NCBI GenBank assembly: GCA_018052735.1 | Contig: JAGPMT010000009.1 | Location: 17,232 to 81,231, forward strand | Length of the DNA stretch: 64,000 bases | Origin: Phycisphaerae bacterium | GTDB lineage: Bacteria > Planctomycetota > Phycisphaerae > Sedimentisphaerales > Anaerohalosphaeraceae | Direction of reading: 5' to 3' | Part shown: piece by piece, positions 1 to 10,801 of the stretch | Position numbering within the stretch: the stretch's first letter is position 1 | Layout of the letters: each line of letters starts with the position of its first letter | Notes under the pieces: generated by a model | The model's input: only the letters and a program-made list of their open reading frames with translations | Database searches by the model: none | Told to the model about the DNA's origin: nothing | Translations under genes and position numbers: made by a program

Positions 1-2
1 AT

Positions 3-3000
3 CTGCCGATGACAGACAAGAATCTGATGTGGTCAGGCGACAGCTGGGCAACATCCTACAAAGTCTATGCCGGAACACAGTTTCCCCTGCTGTATCTGGG
101 GGAGGTGCTGACGCCGATCTATCCGCATTATCCTACTCCGTATGAACTGACAACCTATTACTGGCGTGTGGATGAATACGTCAACGGCCAGCTTGCGGTC
201 GAAGGCGATGTTTGGCAGTTTTCCACCCGCCAGCGGATGGATGCCTGCCCCGAAGGCGATCTCAGCGGCGACTGTGTTGTCAGCTTGGCGGATATTCTGC
301 TGATGGCTCAGCAATGGCTGAATCCGTTCGGCTGCGACGGTTTTGCCGCTGCCTGTGCGGACTTGGTCGGTCAGGACGGCGTCAATCTTTCGGATATGGC
401 GGTGATTTCCTCCAACTGGCAGCGGCGGGGAGAATCTGCCATTGTTATTAATGAAATTCATTATAATCCGGACCTGAAAACCGAGCGGGTTGAGTTCATC
501 GAATTGTATAATACAGGCCCCTTTGATGTGGATATGTCCGGCTGGCGCTTCTGTGACGGCGTGGATTACACTTTTCCGCAAGGTACGATTTTCCCTGCGG
601 AATCGTATTTGGTTATTGCCGAAGATGCCAGTCAGGCATACAGACCGGTGACCATTTCCCAAAAATACGGAACTCCGTCCAATCTGGTGATGGGGCCGTT
701 CAGCGGTTCGCTCAATAACGAAGGCGAAAACATCAAACTGTGCGATGCACAGGGCAATACCGTCGATCAGGTCGATTATGGATTGGGCTTCCCTTGGCCG
801 ACAGTCGGAGATGCTGTGCCAGATGTAGCGCCCGGCGGCACGGGGCATTCGATTCAATTGATTCACCCAAAACTAGATAACAATCTGGGCGGAAGCTGGC
901 GCAGTGCTTATCCGACTCCCGGCGATATGAATACTGCAGTTTTTGCCGAAAACAGCCCCCCGCAGATACGGCAAGTGGCTCACTTTCCGCAGCAGCCCAA
1001 AAGCGGACAAGTGGTAACTATTACGGCAAAAGTAACCGATCCGGACGGAGTGGCCTCTGTTGTTCTGCGTTATCAACTGGTCGATCCCGGCAGTTATATT
1101 CCCATTACACTGCCGAATCTCAATACTGCAACTCCGACGGTGCCGAATCCGGACTATGAAAATCCTGCCAACTGGACAGCAGCGGCCATGTACGATAATG
1201 GGCAAAACGGAGATGCCGTCGCCGGCGATTCTGTTTATACAGTGCAGATTCCTGCCTCGGTACAGGTACATCGGCGTCTGATTCGGTACCGGATTACGGC
1301 GGCGGATACAGCCGGCCTGAGTGTCCGTGTTCCCTATGCCGATGACCCGCAGCCGAATTTTGCCTATTTTGTCTACGACGGCGTGCCGGCCTGGAGCGGG
1401 GCAATCAACCCCAGCGGCAGTGCTCCTCTCAATGAGGTTCAGCACTTTAATCCGGTCGTTATGCGCTCCCTGCCGGTCTATCATCTGATTGCACGTGAAA
1501 CCGATGTATTAACCTGTCAGTACAATAGTTCATGGGATGATACCCAATATCATTTTGGCGGCACTCTGGTCTATGACGGGAAAGTGTATGACAATATTCA
1601 CTACCGTGTCCGCGGTCAGGCCTCGACATTTATGTGGGGCAAGAATAAATGGAAATTTGACTTTAACCGGGGCCATTACTTCCAAGCCCGAGACGACTAT
1701 GGCCGACCCTATGCCAAAAAATGGGACAAAATGAATGTCGGCATGGGCGGTTGTCCATGGTGGCAGTATCCGCATCCCGGCCCATGGGATCAGGGCGCGG
1801 GGGGGCTGTTTCTGAATGAAACACTGGCTTATCGGCTTTACAATATGGCCGGCGTTCCGGCCAGTCACACACAGTATTTCCAGTTCCGCATTATTGACGC
1901 TGCCGATGAAAACGGTTCCACCCAGTACAGCGGCGACTTCTGGGGGCTGTATCTGGCGATTGAAAATCCGGATGGAGCATTTCTCGATGAGCATGGCCTG
2001 CCCGACGGCAATCTCTATCGCATGGACAGCGGGTATGAGAAAAAAAATCAGGGTGCTACACAAATCAAAGACAACTCGGATATTGCGGCGTTTGTCAGCA
2101 GTTCAACAGGATACAACAAAACCAATCCCTATCAGCCGCTGTCCTGGTGGCAGGCCAATACCGACCTGCAAACCTATTACAGCTCCAAAGCGACGGGGAT
2201 TGCAATCAATGATTCCGACAGGAGACCGGAGGCCAATTGCATTTATTACAGCAATCCGGCATCAGGCAAGTGGATGATGCTGCCCTGGGATCTGGATTTG
2301 ACATTTGAGTGGGGCACACACTATACAGACTGGGAACACTGGCGGTATGTCCTCAGTTATGCAGAAGCCAACATTGAGTATCAGAACCGCTGCCGAGAAC
2401 TTCTGGATCTGCTGTTCAATCCTGAGCAGGCCGGTCAGGTGGTCGATGAAATCGCTGCGGTCATCAGTGATTCGGACCTGACCAAATCGTTTATCGAAGC
2501 GGAACGGGCTATGTGGGACTATCATCCCCGCATCAGCAAAAAAGGGCAGTGGTATGCCAACAACGAATTTCTGACCAGCGCCTACGGGGGCACGCAGGAT
2601 TGGGCCGGCATGCTGACCTATTACAAGACCGTCCTTTCCCCAACGGGATACAACAACGGCTACACCTATGGGGTCAAAGCCTTGACTGCCGAAGCGCAGG
2701 ATGCTTCCATTCCCTACAAACCGACGGTTTCCTATATCGGTTCGAACGGCTATCCGTCCAACGATTTGCGGTTCCAGACTTCGCCTTTCAGTGATCCGCA
2801 GGGGGCGGATACTTTTGCTGCGATGAAATGGCGGATTGCCGAAGTGCGTCCCTTTGTTAAACAGCCGCTGCCGACAATCACTGGCGGCACCGCCGAGCCA
2901 ACCCCGATTACACTGATTGCCCAACAGTCTGTATGGAAGTACTTCAAGGGGACTGCAGAGCCGTCGTTGCCTGTCGAAAACTGGCGTCAGAACGGATTTA

Positions 3001-5174
3001 ATGACAATGAATGGCTGACAGGCCAGACCAGTATTGGCATGCAAGACAACGATGACAATACGGAGTTGTCCGATATGTACAAGTCCTATTACACCGTTTA
3101 TTTGAGAAATACTTTTGATATTTCCGATGTCAGCCGAATCCAAAACCTGACGCTTCATGTTTATGTGGATGACGGCTGCATCATCTGGATTAACGGCACC
3201 GAAGTCGGCCGGCTGTATTGTCCCGATGGTTTTATTGCCTACAATCAGGCAATTGCCTACAATCATGAAGCAACCAGTTATGAGACCGTCATTCTGACGG
3301 CCCCCTACACGTATCTGGTCAACGGCACCAACACCATTGCCGTGCAGGCAATTCAGTCCAGCACCAGCAGCTCTGACTTTTCGATTGATGTCAGTGTTAC
3401 CGCCCAACTGGCCGCGCAGACCAGCCCAGAGCCATTCTACGAGGACTCGTATGCCTATCGCGTGACCAAAGGCAAATATGAAATCGATGCCGTCTGGGAA
3501 AGCCCGGAACTGACTTCCTTCAGCAGTACAATTACCATTCCCGGCAGTGTTGTCAGGCCCGGCAGAACCTACCGTGTCCGCTGCCGGATGAAAGATAACA
3601 CCGGCCGCTGGAGTCATTGGTCCAGTCCTGTGGAGTTTGCTGCAGGCCAGCCGCTGGCCGGAGGAGTCCTCGATTCCCTTCGCATTACCGAACTGATGTA
3701 TAATCCCGCTGCCGATGCCAGCGGGGCCTATGACAGTCAGGAATACGAATTCATCGAACTGAAGAATATCGGCTCTAAGACGATATCCCTGAATTCGGTC
3801 ACTATCAGCGACGGAATTACCTTTGATTTTGCCGCAGCTCCCTCAGCCCTGCAAACGCTTCAGGCAGGCCAGTATGTACTGGTGGTCAAAAACAAGGCCG
3901 CCTTCGAATTCCGCTACGGCACGGGTGTTTCTGACCGGATTGCCGGTCAATATTCCGGCAAACTGTCTAATTCCGGCGAAACCCTTGTAGTCAGCGATTT
4001 CTGGAACGGTACCATTGTTCGGTTTACCTACAACGACGGTTTCGGCTGGCCGACTGCTGCCAACGGCGGAGGACACTCGCTGATAGTCAAGGACTCTGCT
4101 GTCGAAGAGGAACCTTTGGGGACACTCGATTACGGCGGAAACTGGCGTGCCAGCACGTATCGCCACGGTTCTCCCGGGCAGGATGATCCAGCACCTGTTG
4201 TCGATGTGCGGCTTAATGAGGTGATTGCTCATACCGACTACTCGGAACCGGCTCATCCGGAGTATGATTCCAACGACTATATTGAGCTGTTCAACACATC
4301 GAATTATTCTGTGGAACTCAATGGATATTGGTACCTGTCTGATGATATTAACCAGCTTAAAAAATGGCCGTTACCCGCGTCCACTCTGGCTGCCGGCGGG
4401 CATATCGGGTATGATGAAGTCAGCGGCTTCCATAATCCTATCACACAGGGCTTTGGGCTGGATAAAGCCGGAGAACAAGTCTTTTTGTCCTATCTGCCCG
4501 GCACCAGTCAGGACCGCATTGTAGATTGCATTCGCTTTCGAGGTCAGGAAAACGGCGTTTCTCTGGGCCGCTATCCCGATGGCGGCGATGATTGGTTTGT
4601 TATGCCGCCGTCGCGCAATGCAGCCAATGCAGTTCCCATTCAGGATGTGGTGATTTCCGAGATTATGTACCATCCGCTGGAAGGCTCTTCCAACGATGAA
4701 TACATTGAACTGTACAATCCGACCAGTGCATCCATCCTGCTGGCCAATGCCGATGGGTCATGGCGGCTGAGCAATGCCGTGTCCTATGTCTTCCCTGCCG
4801 GAATATCACTGGCAGCCGGCCAGAGACTGATTGTAGTTCCTTTCGATCCGACGGACATTATCCGTCTGGAAGCCTTCAAAACGGCTTATGGTGCAGACTC
4901 GCTGACGCCAGCGGTAAATGTCTTCGGGCCGTATATCGGGGCATTATCCAACGGCGGCGAACGGCTGGCCCTCGAACGACCGCAGGCGCCGGATGCAATA
5001 GGGCAGCAGGTTTCCTGGGTTCAAGTCGATGAAGTCTATTACGGCACTTTTTCGCCTTGGCCTGTTCAGGCCGATGGGCTGGGCAAGTCGCTGGTGCGCA
5101 TTTCTTCGGAATCCTCGGCCAGCGGCAACAATCCGGCCAATTGGTGTGACGGGACTCCCTCTCCCGGAAGATAA
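3..5174 (+). CDS. Giant secreted lamin-tail / CotH-kinase / dockerin protein, 5' truncated by window edge
   Basis: The frame is open to the left window edge and begins inside a fibronectin-like segment, so the true start lies outside; ATG at 9 is probably internal. Visible order (numbered from ATG 9): a dockerin-like pair (about 78-140, [21 protein letters not shown] then [15 protein letters not shown]); lamin-tail domain 1 (about 143-310, [14 protein letters not shown]); an Ig-like segment (about 315-450); a CotH-kinase-like domain (about 480-900, with RVRGQAS and [11 protein letters not shown]); a jelly-roll-like region with [14 protein letters not shown] (about 1005-1130); a fibronectin-like segment; and three more lamin-tail domains starting near 1222, 1398 and 1544. 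It ends in a lamin-tail C-terminus with no membrane anchor. Such proteins are typical of planctomycete surfaces. The substrate is unknown. The family call is firm; the function is not. Confidence 0.88.
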   Translation: MPMTDKNLMWSGDSWATSYKVYAGTQFPLLYLGEVLTPIYPHYPTPYELTTYYWRVDEYVNGQLAVEGDVWQFSTRQRMDACPEGDLSGDCVVSLADILLMAQQWLNPFGCDGFAAACADLVGQDGVNLSDMAVISSNWQRRGESAIVINEIHYNPDLKTERVEFIELYNTGPFDVDMSGWRFCDGVDYTFPQGTIFPAESYLVIAEDASQAYRPVTISQKYGTPSNLVMGPFSGSLNNEGENIKLCDAQGNTVDQVDYGLGFPWPTVGDAVPDVAPGGTGHSIQLIHPKLDNNLGGSWRSAYPTPGDMNTAVFAENSPPQIRQVAHFPQQPKSGQVVTITAKVTDPDGVASVVLRYQLVDPGSYIPITLPNLNTATPTVPNPDYENPANWTAAAMYDNGQNGDAVAGDSVYTVQIPASVQVHRRLIRYRITAADTAGLSVRVPYADDPQPNFAYFVYDGVPAWSGAINPSGSAPLNEVQHFNPVVMRSLPVYHLIARETDVLTCQYNSSWDDTQYHFGGTLVYDGKVYDNIHYRVRGQASTFMWGKNKWKFDFNRGHYFQARDDYGRPYAKKWDKMNVGMGGCPWWQYPHPGPWDQGAGGLFLNETLAYRLYNMAGVPASHTQYFQFRIIDAADENGSTQYSGDFWGLYLAIENPDGAFLDEHGLPDGNLYRMDSGYEKKNQGATQIKDNSDIAAFVSSSTGYNKTNPYQPLSWWQANTDLQTYYSSKATGIAINDSDRRPEANCIYYSNPASGKWMMLPWDLDLTFEWGTHYTDWEHWRYVLSYAEANIEYQNRCRELLDLLFNPEQAGQVVDEIAAVISDSDLTKSFIEAERAMWDYHPRISKKGQWYANNEFLTSAYGGTQDWAGMLTYYKTVLSPTGYNNGYTYGVKALTAEAQDASIPYKPTVSYIGSNGYPSNDLRFQTSPFSDPQGADTFAAMKWRIAEVRPFVKQPLPTITGGTAEPTPITLIAQQSVWKYFKGTAEPSLPVENWRQNGFNDNEWLTGQTSIGMQDNDDNTELSDMYKSYYTVYLRNTFDISDVSRIQNLTLHVYVDDGCIIWINGTEVGRLYCPDGFIAYNQAIAYNHEATSYETVILTAPYTYLVNGTNTIAVQAIQSSTSSSDFSIDVSVTAQLAAQTSPEPFYEDSYAYRVTKGKYEIDAVWESPELTSFSSTITIPGSVVRPGRTYRVRCRMKDNTGRWSHWSSPVEFAAGQPLAGGVLDSLRITELMYNPAADASGAYDSQEYEFIELKNIGSKTISLNSVTISDGITFDFAAAPSALQTLQAGQYVLVVKNKAAFEFRYGTGVSDRIAGQYSGKLSNSGETLVVSDFWNGTIVRFTYNDGFGWPTAANGGGHSLIVKDSAVEEEPLGTLDYGGNWRASTYRHGSPGQDDPAPVVDVRLNEVIAHTDYSEPAHPEYDSNDYIELFNTSNYSVELNGYWYLSDDINQLKKWPLPASTLAAGGHIGYDEVSGFHNPITQGFGLDKAGEQVFLSYLPGTSQDRIVDCIRFRGQENGVSLGRYPDGGDDWFVMPPSRNAANAVPIQDVVISEIMYHPLEGSSNDEYIELYNPTSASILLANADGSWRLSNAVSYVFPAGISLAAGQRLIVVPFDPTDIIRLEAFKTAYGADSLTPAVNVFGPYIGALSNGGERLALERPQAPDAIGQQVSWVQVDEVYYGTFSPWPVQADGLGKSLVRISSESSASGNNPANWCDGTPSPGR

Positions 5175-5334
5175 TCAGGAAAACGAATCTGCCGGCGGGA
5201 GTCTGGTTTTTTCCTTATTGGATTGTCGAGGTAAAAGGCGGCGATTATATGGCTATCCGCCGTTTGTAATAAAAACAATATTTACAATCCGGTTGTTGAG
5301 TGCCGCCTGTTCAGCATTCAGAGGCAGGATTTGC

Positions 5335-6453
5335 CTATCGAATACCTCGTGCAGCGGACTTGTCAAACACTGACAAATCCCATTCATCGAGCCATTCGAT
5401 AACCAACCGGCCGTCCTCAAAGCGCACCGGCAGCCAGATATAGCGGCCGTCGATGGGATTGCTGGGCACCCAGACATCAAACATCGCAATATAGGCCTCT
5501 TTTTTGCCCTGTACCGGCAGGATAAATGTACTTTGGCCGCCGAAAGTCTTTTCCGGACCGAGATTGTTGTGCGGATTCACTCCCCGGCAGGGATTGCCCA
5601 GCTCTGTCCACGGCCCAAAGATATGCTCCGCGGCCGCCGACCGGGCTGCATTGGGCGCCCAGCCGGTACAGCCGGAAGTGAGCAGATAATAACGGCCCTG
5701 ATGTTTGACCACAGCCGGCGCTTCGTTATGCCCCCATGGCAGAACACGGGCATAGCGGCCGGTAAAGTCGAGATAGTCATCGGTCAATTCGGAGATATGC
5801 AGGGTGTAATTTTCTTCGGCGGCGTGGATGTGGTACGCCTTGCCGTCATCATCAACAAAAACGGTCATATCCCGCGCCATTTGGCCGATTTCAAAATCCC
5901 GCTGGAGATAATTCTCCTGACCGGCCATTTTATCCTGTTGCTGGGCATTGACCGGCCATTGGCGGGCATTGGGACGAAACGAACGAAGATACCGATACGG
6001 ACCGGTAACCGAATCACTGACAGCCAGCCCCGTCCGGGCCGCCCGGTAGCCCTGCCCGCGCAATTCCAGATGAAACCACATTACAAAGGTGTTGGTTTTA
6101 GTGTTATAGACCACCTTGGGACGCTCGATAATGCAGCCGCGGACGATTTCGCTGTTGGGATCACTGGACACTGCCAGCGCAATGCCTTCATCCTTCCAGT
6201 TGTACAGGTCTTTGGAGCTGTAGCAGCCTACGCCGACTTGAGCGGTGTTGCCTCGCCGGCCGGCTGTTTTATGCTCGCCGAACCAGTAGTAGGCATCGTG
6301 ATAGTACAAAACCCCGCCGCCATGGGCATTGATATGCACGCCGTTATTGTCAGGCCAAACGGAATCCGGCACAAAACGGCTTTCGGCGGCTGCCGCTGAA
6401 GCACAAACCAGCAGGCAGACAGCCCCTAAAACTTTCGGCAGTCTATTGTTCAT
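5335..6453 (-). CDS. Secreted GH43-like glycosidase, resembling exo-beta-1,3-galactanases
   Basis: A 372-residue protein with a clear signal peptide (about residues 1-23, ending ASAAAA). Blocks characteristic of the galactanase-like GH43 branch follow: NAHGGGVLYYHDAYYWFGEH near the N-terminus, ERPKVVYNTKTNTFVMWFH near 112, HNEAPAVVKHQGRYYLL near 245 and GGQSTFI near 305. The usual GH43 N-terminal Asp base (DPS/DPD block) is absent, with NAHGGG in its place. From family knowledge, subfamily 24 galactanases also lack this base and use a Gln; GGQS would be the candidate. Predicted role: hydrolysis of beta-1,3-galactan or arabinogalactan side chains outside the cytoplasm. It converges on the lamin-tail gene and has a 91-nt gap to the upstream polymerase gene. 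GH43 clan membership is secure; the exact substrate is inferred. Confidence 0.82.
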   Translation of the reverse strand: MNNRLPKVLGAVCLLVCASAAAAESRFVPDSVWPDNNGVHINAHGGGVLYYHDAYYWFGEHKTAGRRGNTAQVGVGCYSSKDLYNWKDEGIALAVSSDPNSEIVRGCIIERPKVVYNTKTNTFVMWFHLELRGQGYRAARTGLAVSDSVTGPYRYLRSFRPNARQWPVNAQQQDKMAGQENYLQRDFEIGQMARDMTVFVDDDGKAYHIHAAEENYTLHISELTDDYLDFTGRYARVLPWGHNEAPAVVKHQGRYYLLTSGCTGWAPNAARSAAAEHIFGPWTELGNPCRGVNPHNNLGPEKTFGGQSTFILPVQGKKEAYIAMFDVWVPSNPIDGRYIWLPVRFEDGRLVIEWLDEWDLSVFDKSAARGIR

Positions 6454-6544
6454 GGCATCCTCTCCTGATCAGCAGACATTTTGCTGTATAGACGCCGGCA
6501 GCAAGCGTCCTATTGCCGTGCTCGGGGCTGCATTGTAAATCTCT

Positions 6545-8854
6545 TTATCGGCCTGTTTCTCCGGCGCCGCCAAGCGTCTGAATCTTTTCTTTGGCCTCTT
6601 GGTAGGCCTGATGTCCCAGCCGGCTGATGACGGTTTGACGGTCGGGATACATGGTTCGAAACTGAATACGGTAGGCATCTTCAATTTCTACAGCCCTTTG
6701 ATAATGCTGTAGAGCCGTCTGGGGCTGATGAAGCTGCTCGGCAGCCGCCGCCAGCGCAAAATGCATGCGGTCGGAGCCCGGATACCGCTCCAATGCCATT
6801 CTAAACGCATCGGCCGCCTTTTCCAGATAAAGCGTTTTCCGGGTGCCATCGGCCTGCTGGGCCAGAAGACTGTAAATTTCTCCCCGCAGACGGAAGGGCT
6901 TGAAACTGGCTGGATTCCGCCGGCCGGCAATTTCTGCAAAATCCAGCGCTTTTTCGAGGAACCGCACATCCTTTACCCGCTGGCTTCGGTAGGTCTGAGT
7001 AAACATGGCAGCAGCGGTATAGGCCGTCTTGGGAGAGAGCGGATCGCAGGCTATGGCTCTGTCGAGCAACTCGATTCGCCGGCGGTCATCCCGCAAGGCC
7101 TGCTTCAACAGCTGATTGGCACGAACCGGCGGCAGCAAGACCCCGACGGCATAGACCGCACACACCAGCGCCAATCCCGCCGCTGCCCCAAGACGCACAG
7201 GTGCATCAAGATGAATCACAGACGGCGTTTGCCCCCCTGCAAGATGAAAATCGGCCATCAAGACAGCTGTCAGCAGCCAGAAGATGCTCCATATTCCCGG
7301 CTCAAAAACAGCAAAATCAATCAGGTTGTGAATCAGCACAGCCGCCAGACCGCATAGCAAAGCTGTATTCAGCCGGTCGCTGCGGCCGGCCGGCGAGCGG
7401 TCACCTGTCGATGCCGCCCACAGCAGAACATACGCCAGCACAAATACCCCCGCCGGCACAAGGTACAACACCAAGTAGGCCGCTGAACGGACTTCAACAT
7501 TCTGATAAAGAAACTCTGTATCGACCAATGCCGGACGAACAAACAGCAGCATACATCCGCAGCAGGCAAGAAGCCCCGCCCACAAAAGTCCGCTCTGGGC
7601 CGACTGAGACTGCCCGGAATTATCCGGCAGAGTAAAGCGGCTCCGAAAGCTTTTCAGCATCGGCCCAAAGGCCCCCCATACGAATGCCAGCAGCCCCAGC
7701 GGCCCGTATTGAGACAGCAGCGACAGCGGCCAGCTATGGGGATTCTGAATGGTTTCCGAAGCGGCCGGATTTTTATAGTACATATATGACTCGGAGAAAT
7801 TTCCGCCGCCGACGCCGGTTGGCAAGTGGTCTTTTATCATTTGGGCTGTGCTCTGCCAATACTGCCAGCGAACCAGCATGGAATTGCCGCCGGGCAGCCG
7901 GCCATAGCGAATGCCCCATGCGATTATTCCCGCAGCGGTCAGAAGCACAGCCAAAAGAAGCGCCGCCCCCGCCAGCCGCCGATGCTGCCAGATTCGCTGC
8001 CCGAAGCCAAACAGCACCAGCCACAGCAGCAGCCCCAGCAGCAGGGCGCCGATGCCGCCTTTGCTTTGCGTCATCAATACGCCGGCTCCGCAGACCGCCG
8101 CCGCCAGTCCGTAGCAGACCGCTGCCGCTGTCTGTTCCTGTGCACTGTCTTTGGCAACAGCCTGCGTAAACAGCCCGAAGGCGGCAAAAAATGCCAGCAG
8201 AAAAAAGGAGGCCGACGAATTGCTGGTCATCAGAAAGCCGCGGATATCCTTCGAATACAGCCGGTGTTCATACATCCAGTGCTCCAGACTGTTAGGCTCA
8301 ATGCCCAGTTTCTGCAAGTGCTGGACAGGATCGGCCTGATAATCAGCAATCAGCATTTGATTGGCAGTCATCAGCTGGTCAGCGCACTGCACGGCCGCAG
8401 CAGCCCCGACAGCCGCCAGCAGCAGCAGCACCAGACGAATCGACTGACGCGTATCGAGCAGCTGAACCAGCAGCAAAGCAGTCAGCATCGGGCACAGCAG
8501 AGTCACCGCATCGGTTACGGCGGCACGCTTGTCGGAAGCAAAAAACGCCGACAGCAGGCCGGCCAAAAAAAACAAGGCAGCCGCCGGCCCGAAACCGGTC
8601 TTTCGCCAGCGGAACTGATTGAACAGAACAGCAGCCAGCAGCCATACGGCAAAACAGACCAGCAGAACTGCTGAGATAAGCAGACTGACAACTTCTGCCG
8701 ACAGCATCAGACGCGTTTGCGGCTGATCAAGATGGGGATTTTCAATCACTGCCGCACGCAGCACAATAAGACCCATCATCACACACAGCAGGATATGATC
8801 CAGCCGCTGCAGGACAGGCGGCCGCTGTGCCGGCGGATGGACAGATGCTGTCAT
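6545..8854 (-). CDS. O-antigen ligase/polymerase-like membrane protein with C-terminal TPRs
   Basis: A 769-residue protein with many hydrophobic segments (roughly a dozen between residues 20 and 570). A large loop with PTGVGGGNFSESYMYYKNP and NPHSWPLSLLSQYGPLG (about 340-390) is typical of Wzy_C/O-antigen-ligase proteins. The last ~180 residues are soluble with TPR-like helices (FRMALERYPGSDRMHFALAA, LQHYQRAVEIEDAY). Its ATG overlaps the stop of the upstream transferase-like gene by four bases (ATGA), implying translational coupling. Likely role: polymerisation or ligation of lipid-linked glycans at the outer face of the inner membrane. Ligase and polymerase activities cannot be told apart from sequence alone. 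Confidence 0.85.
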   Translation of the reverse strand: MTASVHPPAQRPPVLQRLDHILLCVMMGLIVLRAAVIENPHLDQPQTRLMLSAEVVSLLISAVLLVCFAVWLLAAVLFNQFRWRKTGFGPAAALFFLAGLLSAFFASDKRAAVTDAVTLLCPMLTALLLVQLLDTRQSIRLVLLLLAAVGAAAAVQCADQLMTANQMLIADYQADPVQHLQKLGIEPNSLEHWMYEHRLYSKDIRGFLMTSNSSASFFLLAFFAAFGLFTQAVAKDSAQEQTAAAVCYGLAAAVCGAGVLMTQSKGGIGALLLGLLLWLVLFGFGQRIWQHRRLAGAALLLAVLLTAAGIIAWGIRYGRLPGGNSMLVRWQYWQSTAQMIKDHLPTGVGGGNFSESYMYYKNPAASETIQNPHSWPLSLLSQYGPLGLLAFVWGAFGPMLKSFRSRFTLPDNSGQSQSAQSGLLWAGLLACCGCMLLFVRPALVDTEFLYQNVEVRSAAYLVLYLVPAGVFVLAYVLLWAASTGDRSPAGRSDRLNTALLCGLAAVLIHNLIDFAVFEPGIWSIFWLLTAVLMADFHLAGGQTPSVIHLDAPVRLGAAAGLALVCAVYAVGVLLPPVRANQLLKQALRDDRRRIELLDRAIACDPLSPKTAYTAAAMFTQTYRSQRVKDVRFLEKALDFAEIAGRRNPASFKPFRLRGEIYSLLAQQADGTRKTLYLEKAADAFRMALERYPGSDRMHFALAAAAEQLHQPQTALQHYQRAVEIEDAYRIQFRTMYPDRQTVISRLGHQAYQEAKEKIQTLGGAGETGR

Positions 8855-9960
8855 GACGCCTCCCTGCTGCCGGCAGATTCAAGAATGGCGATAAAAATAA
8901 GCACCATTACAGTCTGGGCAGCAATCAGCACCGCCCCCAGCAGGTCGGCCTGCTGCAGGCCAACCGCTCCCAGACCGGTACACAGAGTCGCCAGATAAAG
9001 CGTCAGCGCTACCTGTCGGTCGGTCAGTCCCCGCCGCTTCAGCCGATGCGAAAAATGCTGCGTATCGCCGACAAACGGACTTTTGCCCTGCTTGAGCCGC
9101 AGAAAGGTTACACTGATAAAATCATAAAGCGGCACAGCCATCACCACAGCAGGCATAAACACCGAATAAAGCGGCGTTCCCACTGCCGGGTCATAATAAG
9201 TCGTTCGCAGTGTCAGCAGTGCAACAAAAAAACCGACCACCATTGAGCCGCAGTCGCCCATGAAAATCACTGCCGGGGGGAAATTAAACACAAGAAAGCC
9301 GGCCAGTGCCCCGATAAAGACCAGCCCCATCGCTCCCACAAAAACCTGTCCGCTGCGGAAGGCCGCCGCCATCAGCACGCAAGCGGCTATCAGCGCGATG
9401 CCGGCGCTGGTGCCGTCCATATTATCCAGAAAATTAAAGGCATTGATCATCAGCACAATCCAGAAAACCGACAGCACCGTCGTGATGAGTTTGTTTTCGA
9501 TAAACATCTCGACGCGGATATCAGCCCACACAGCCGCAAGGAGTGCCGCTGCAAACTGAAAGGTCAGCTTGACGAACGGTCCCAGCCGTTTTTTATCATC
9601 CCACAGTCCCAGCAGATGAAGAATCAGGGCCGCTGCTATGACGACCAGCAAGCCGCCGGATTTGTCTATAAATCCCGGAATATGCCGGGCCACCGAAGAA
9701 TCGACCAGCGACAAATGGCCGGGGGCGATGACAAACTTCACAACGGCTGCCGGTATCAGAACAAACAGCGCAATGGTCCAGAAAATCGCTATCCCCCCTC
9801 CCAGAGCAACGACCGAGCGGTGATAGCGGTCTTCTCTCGGACGGGCAACAAAATCCGTCCGCATTGCCCAGCGCCGCACGCAGGCCGTCAGCAGTCCGCT
9901 GCACAGGCATGCCGCCGCCGGCAAAACGAGTGCTGCTATCGTTAAATGATTAATTGCCAT
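8851..9960 (-). CDS. WecA/MraY-like undecaprenyl-phosphate sugar-1-phosphate transferase
   Basis: A 369-residue polytopic membrane protein of the polyprenyl-phosphate glycosyl-1-phosphate transferase family. Hallmarks: NAFNFLDNMDGTSAG (about 172-186) with the Asp-rich catalytic loop, NFPPAVIFMGDCGSMVVGF (about 228-246), and DTQHFSHRLKRRGLTDRQVAL (about 302-322), the counterpart of the HxxH loop of WecA-type enzymes. The length fits the family. It would load a sugar phosphate onto undecaprenyl phosphate to start a surface glycan. It is translationally coupled to the downstream polymerase/ligase-like gene, supporting a shared exopolysaccharide or O-antigen-like role. The sugar specificity cannot be read from sequence. 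Confidence 0.9.
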   Translation of the reverse strand: MAINHLTIAALVLPAAACLCSGLLTACVRRWAMRTDFVARPREDRYHRSVVALGGGIAIFWTIALFVLIPAAVVKFVIAPGHLSLVDSSVARHIPGFIDKSGGLLVVIAAALILHLLGLWDDKKRLGPFVKLTFQFAAALLAAVWADIRVEMFIENKLITTVLSVFWIVLMINAFNFLDNMDGTSAGIALIAACVLMAAAFRSGQVFVGAMGLVFIGALAGFLVFNFPPAVIFMGDCGSMVVGFFVALLTLRTTYYDPAVGTPLYSVFMPAVVMAVPLYDFISVTFLRLKQGKSPFVGDTQHFSHRLKRRGLTDRQVALTLYLATLCTGLGAVGLQQADLLGAVLIAAQTVMVLIFIAILESAGSREAS

Positions 9961-10089
9961 TCACTCGGCACCAGATTTTTTCTACTGATATTCAACAGGA
10001 TTCAACCGTTCTCTGTTAGGTTATCCGATTTCATTTTGCAGTTCGACAACCGTTTTTCTATTTTCGCTTTTTTTCGGCAGAAACCAAAT

Positions 10090-10635
10090 TTATTTTTCCA
10101 ATTCCCGCTGCTGGCGGACAACCGCTTGGCGAACCAGATTTAAGAACTCATTATACCGGCCGCTCTTGAAATCGGGAAATGTAAAAGGAAATGTTTCCCA
10201 CCGGCCGCGGACATAGGTCATTGTAACTTCTGCATAGATACCCTCGCCGATATAGATGCGGTGGGCAAAGTTCTTGGTCGAGGCCAGCACCAGCTTGCTG
10301 GGTTCGACCAGTCCGGGGTCCAGATTGACCGGCCGCGGATACGGCGTATTCAGCCGCCTTGCCAATTCCTGTTCCATTTGATTGGTCTGGTGCTTGACCC
10401 ATGCCAGCCGGCCCGGGTCAAGCAGCGTTTCAAATGCCAGAAACTGACGCACGATATTCGGGCCGGCCTGATCTGCATAGTATTCGGTCATATCAAACGG
10501 CCAAATCTGGCTGACCAAATCCGCCGGACCAAAAGCTTCTGTCAGCGGCAGCTGCGAGGCCTCTGCGGCCTGCCGGCTGCAGGCTAAAATCCCGACAATC
10601 AGCTTGGCTGGTTTTGGTGTTTTAATGTCCCACAT
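10090..10635 (-). CDS. DUF4416 family protein
   Basis: A 181-residue soluble protein without signal peptide. It begins with KPAKLIVGIL and contains GPADLVSQIWPFDMTEYYADQAGPNI, VNLDPGLVEPSKLVLASTKN and GRWETFPFTFPDFKSGRY, the conserved blocks of DUF4416. ATG at 10635 fits the family N-terminus. It lies downstream of proS on the same strand, separated by 166 nt that hold a strong inverted repeat, so co-transcription is uncertain. No biochemical function is established for the family, and none is proposed. Confidence 0.88.
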   Translation of the reverse strand: MWDIKTPKPAKLIVGILACSRQAAEASQLPLTEAFGPADLVSQIWPFDMTEYYADQAGPNIVRQFLAFETLLDPGRLAWVKHQTNQMEQELARRLNTPYPRPVNLDPGLVEPSKLVLASTKNFAHRIYIGEGIYAEVTMTYVRGRWETFPFTFPDFKSGRYNEFLNLVRQAVVRQQRELEK

Positions 10636-10671
10636 AAATGGCTAATCGCCGGAATCTGGAAACGGATGAAG

Positions 10672-10721
10672 TGTGTCTGAAAGCCTGCCGAAAGCAGCGG
10701 GCTTAAATCGCTTCAGACACA
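10672..10721. repeat. Strong imperfect inverted repeat downstream of proS
   Basis: Arms at 10672-10684 and 10710-10721 pair over 12 bp with one bulged A. An inner hairpin, CTGC (10685-10688) with GCAG (10694-10697), sits in the loop. Neither strand has an immediate T-run, although ATTCCATTTTT follows on the plus strand. It may be a 3'-end processing or stability structure of the proS transcript. Confidence 0.55.
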
Positions 10722-10801
10722 TTCCATTTTTCAGAATTACAAACACAACTGAATAAACATAATCTCTTTTCGGCAAAACCATCAGGGGGCCGTCTTATCA
10801 T

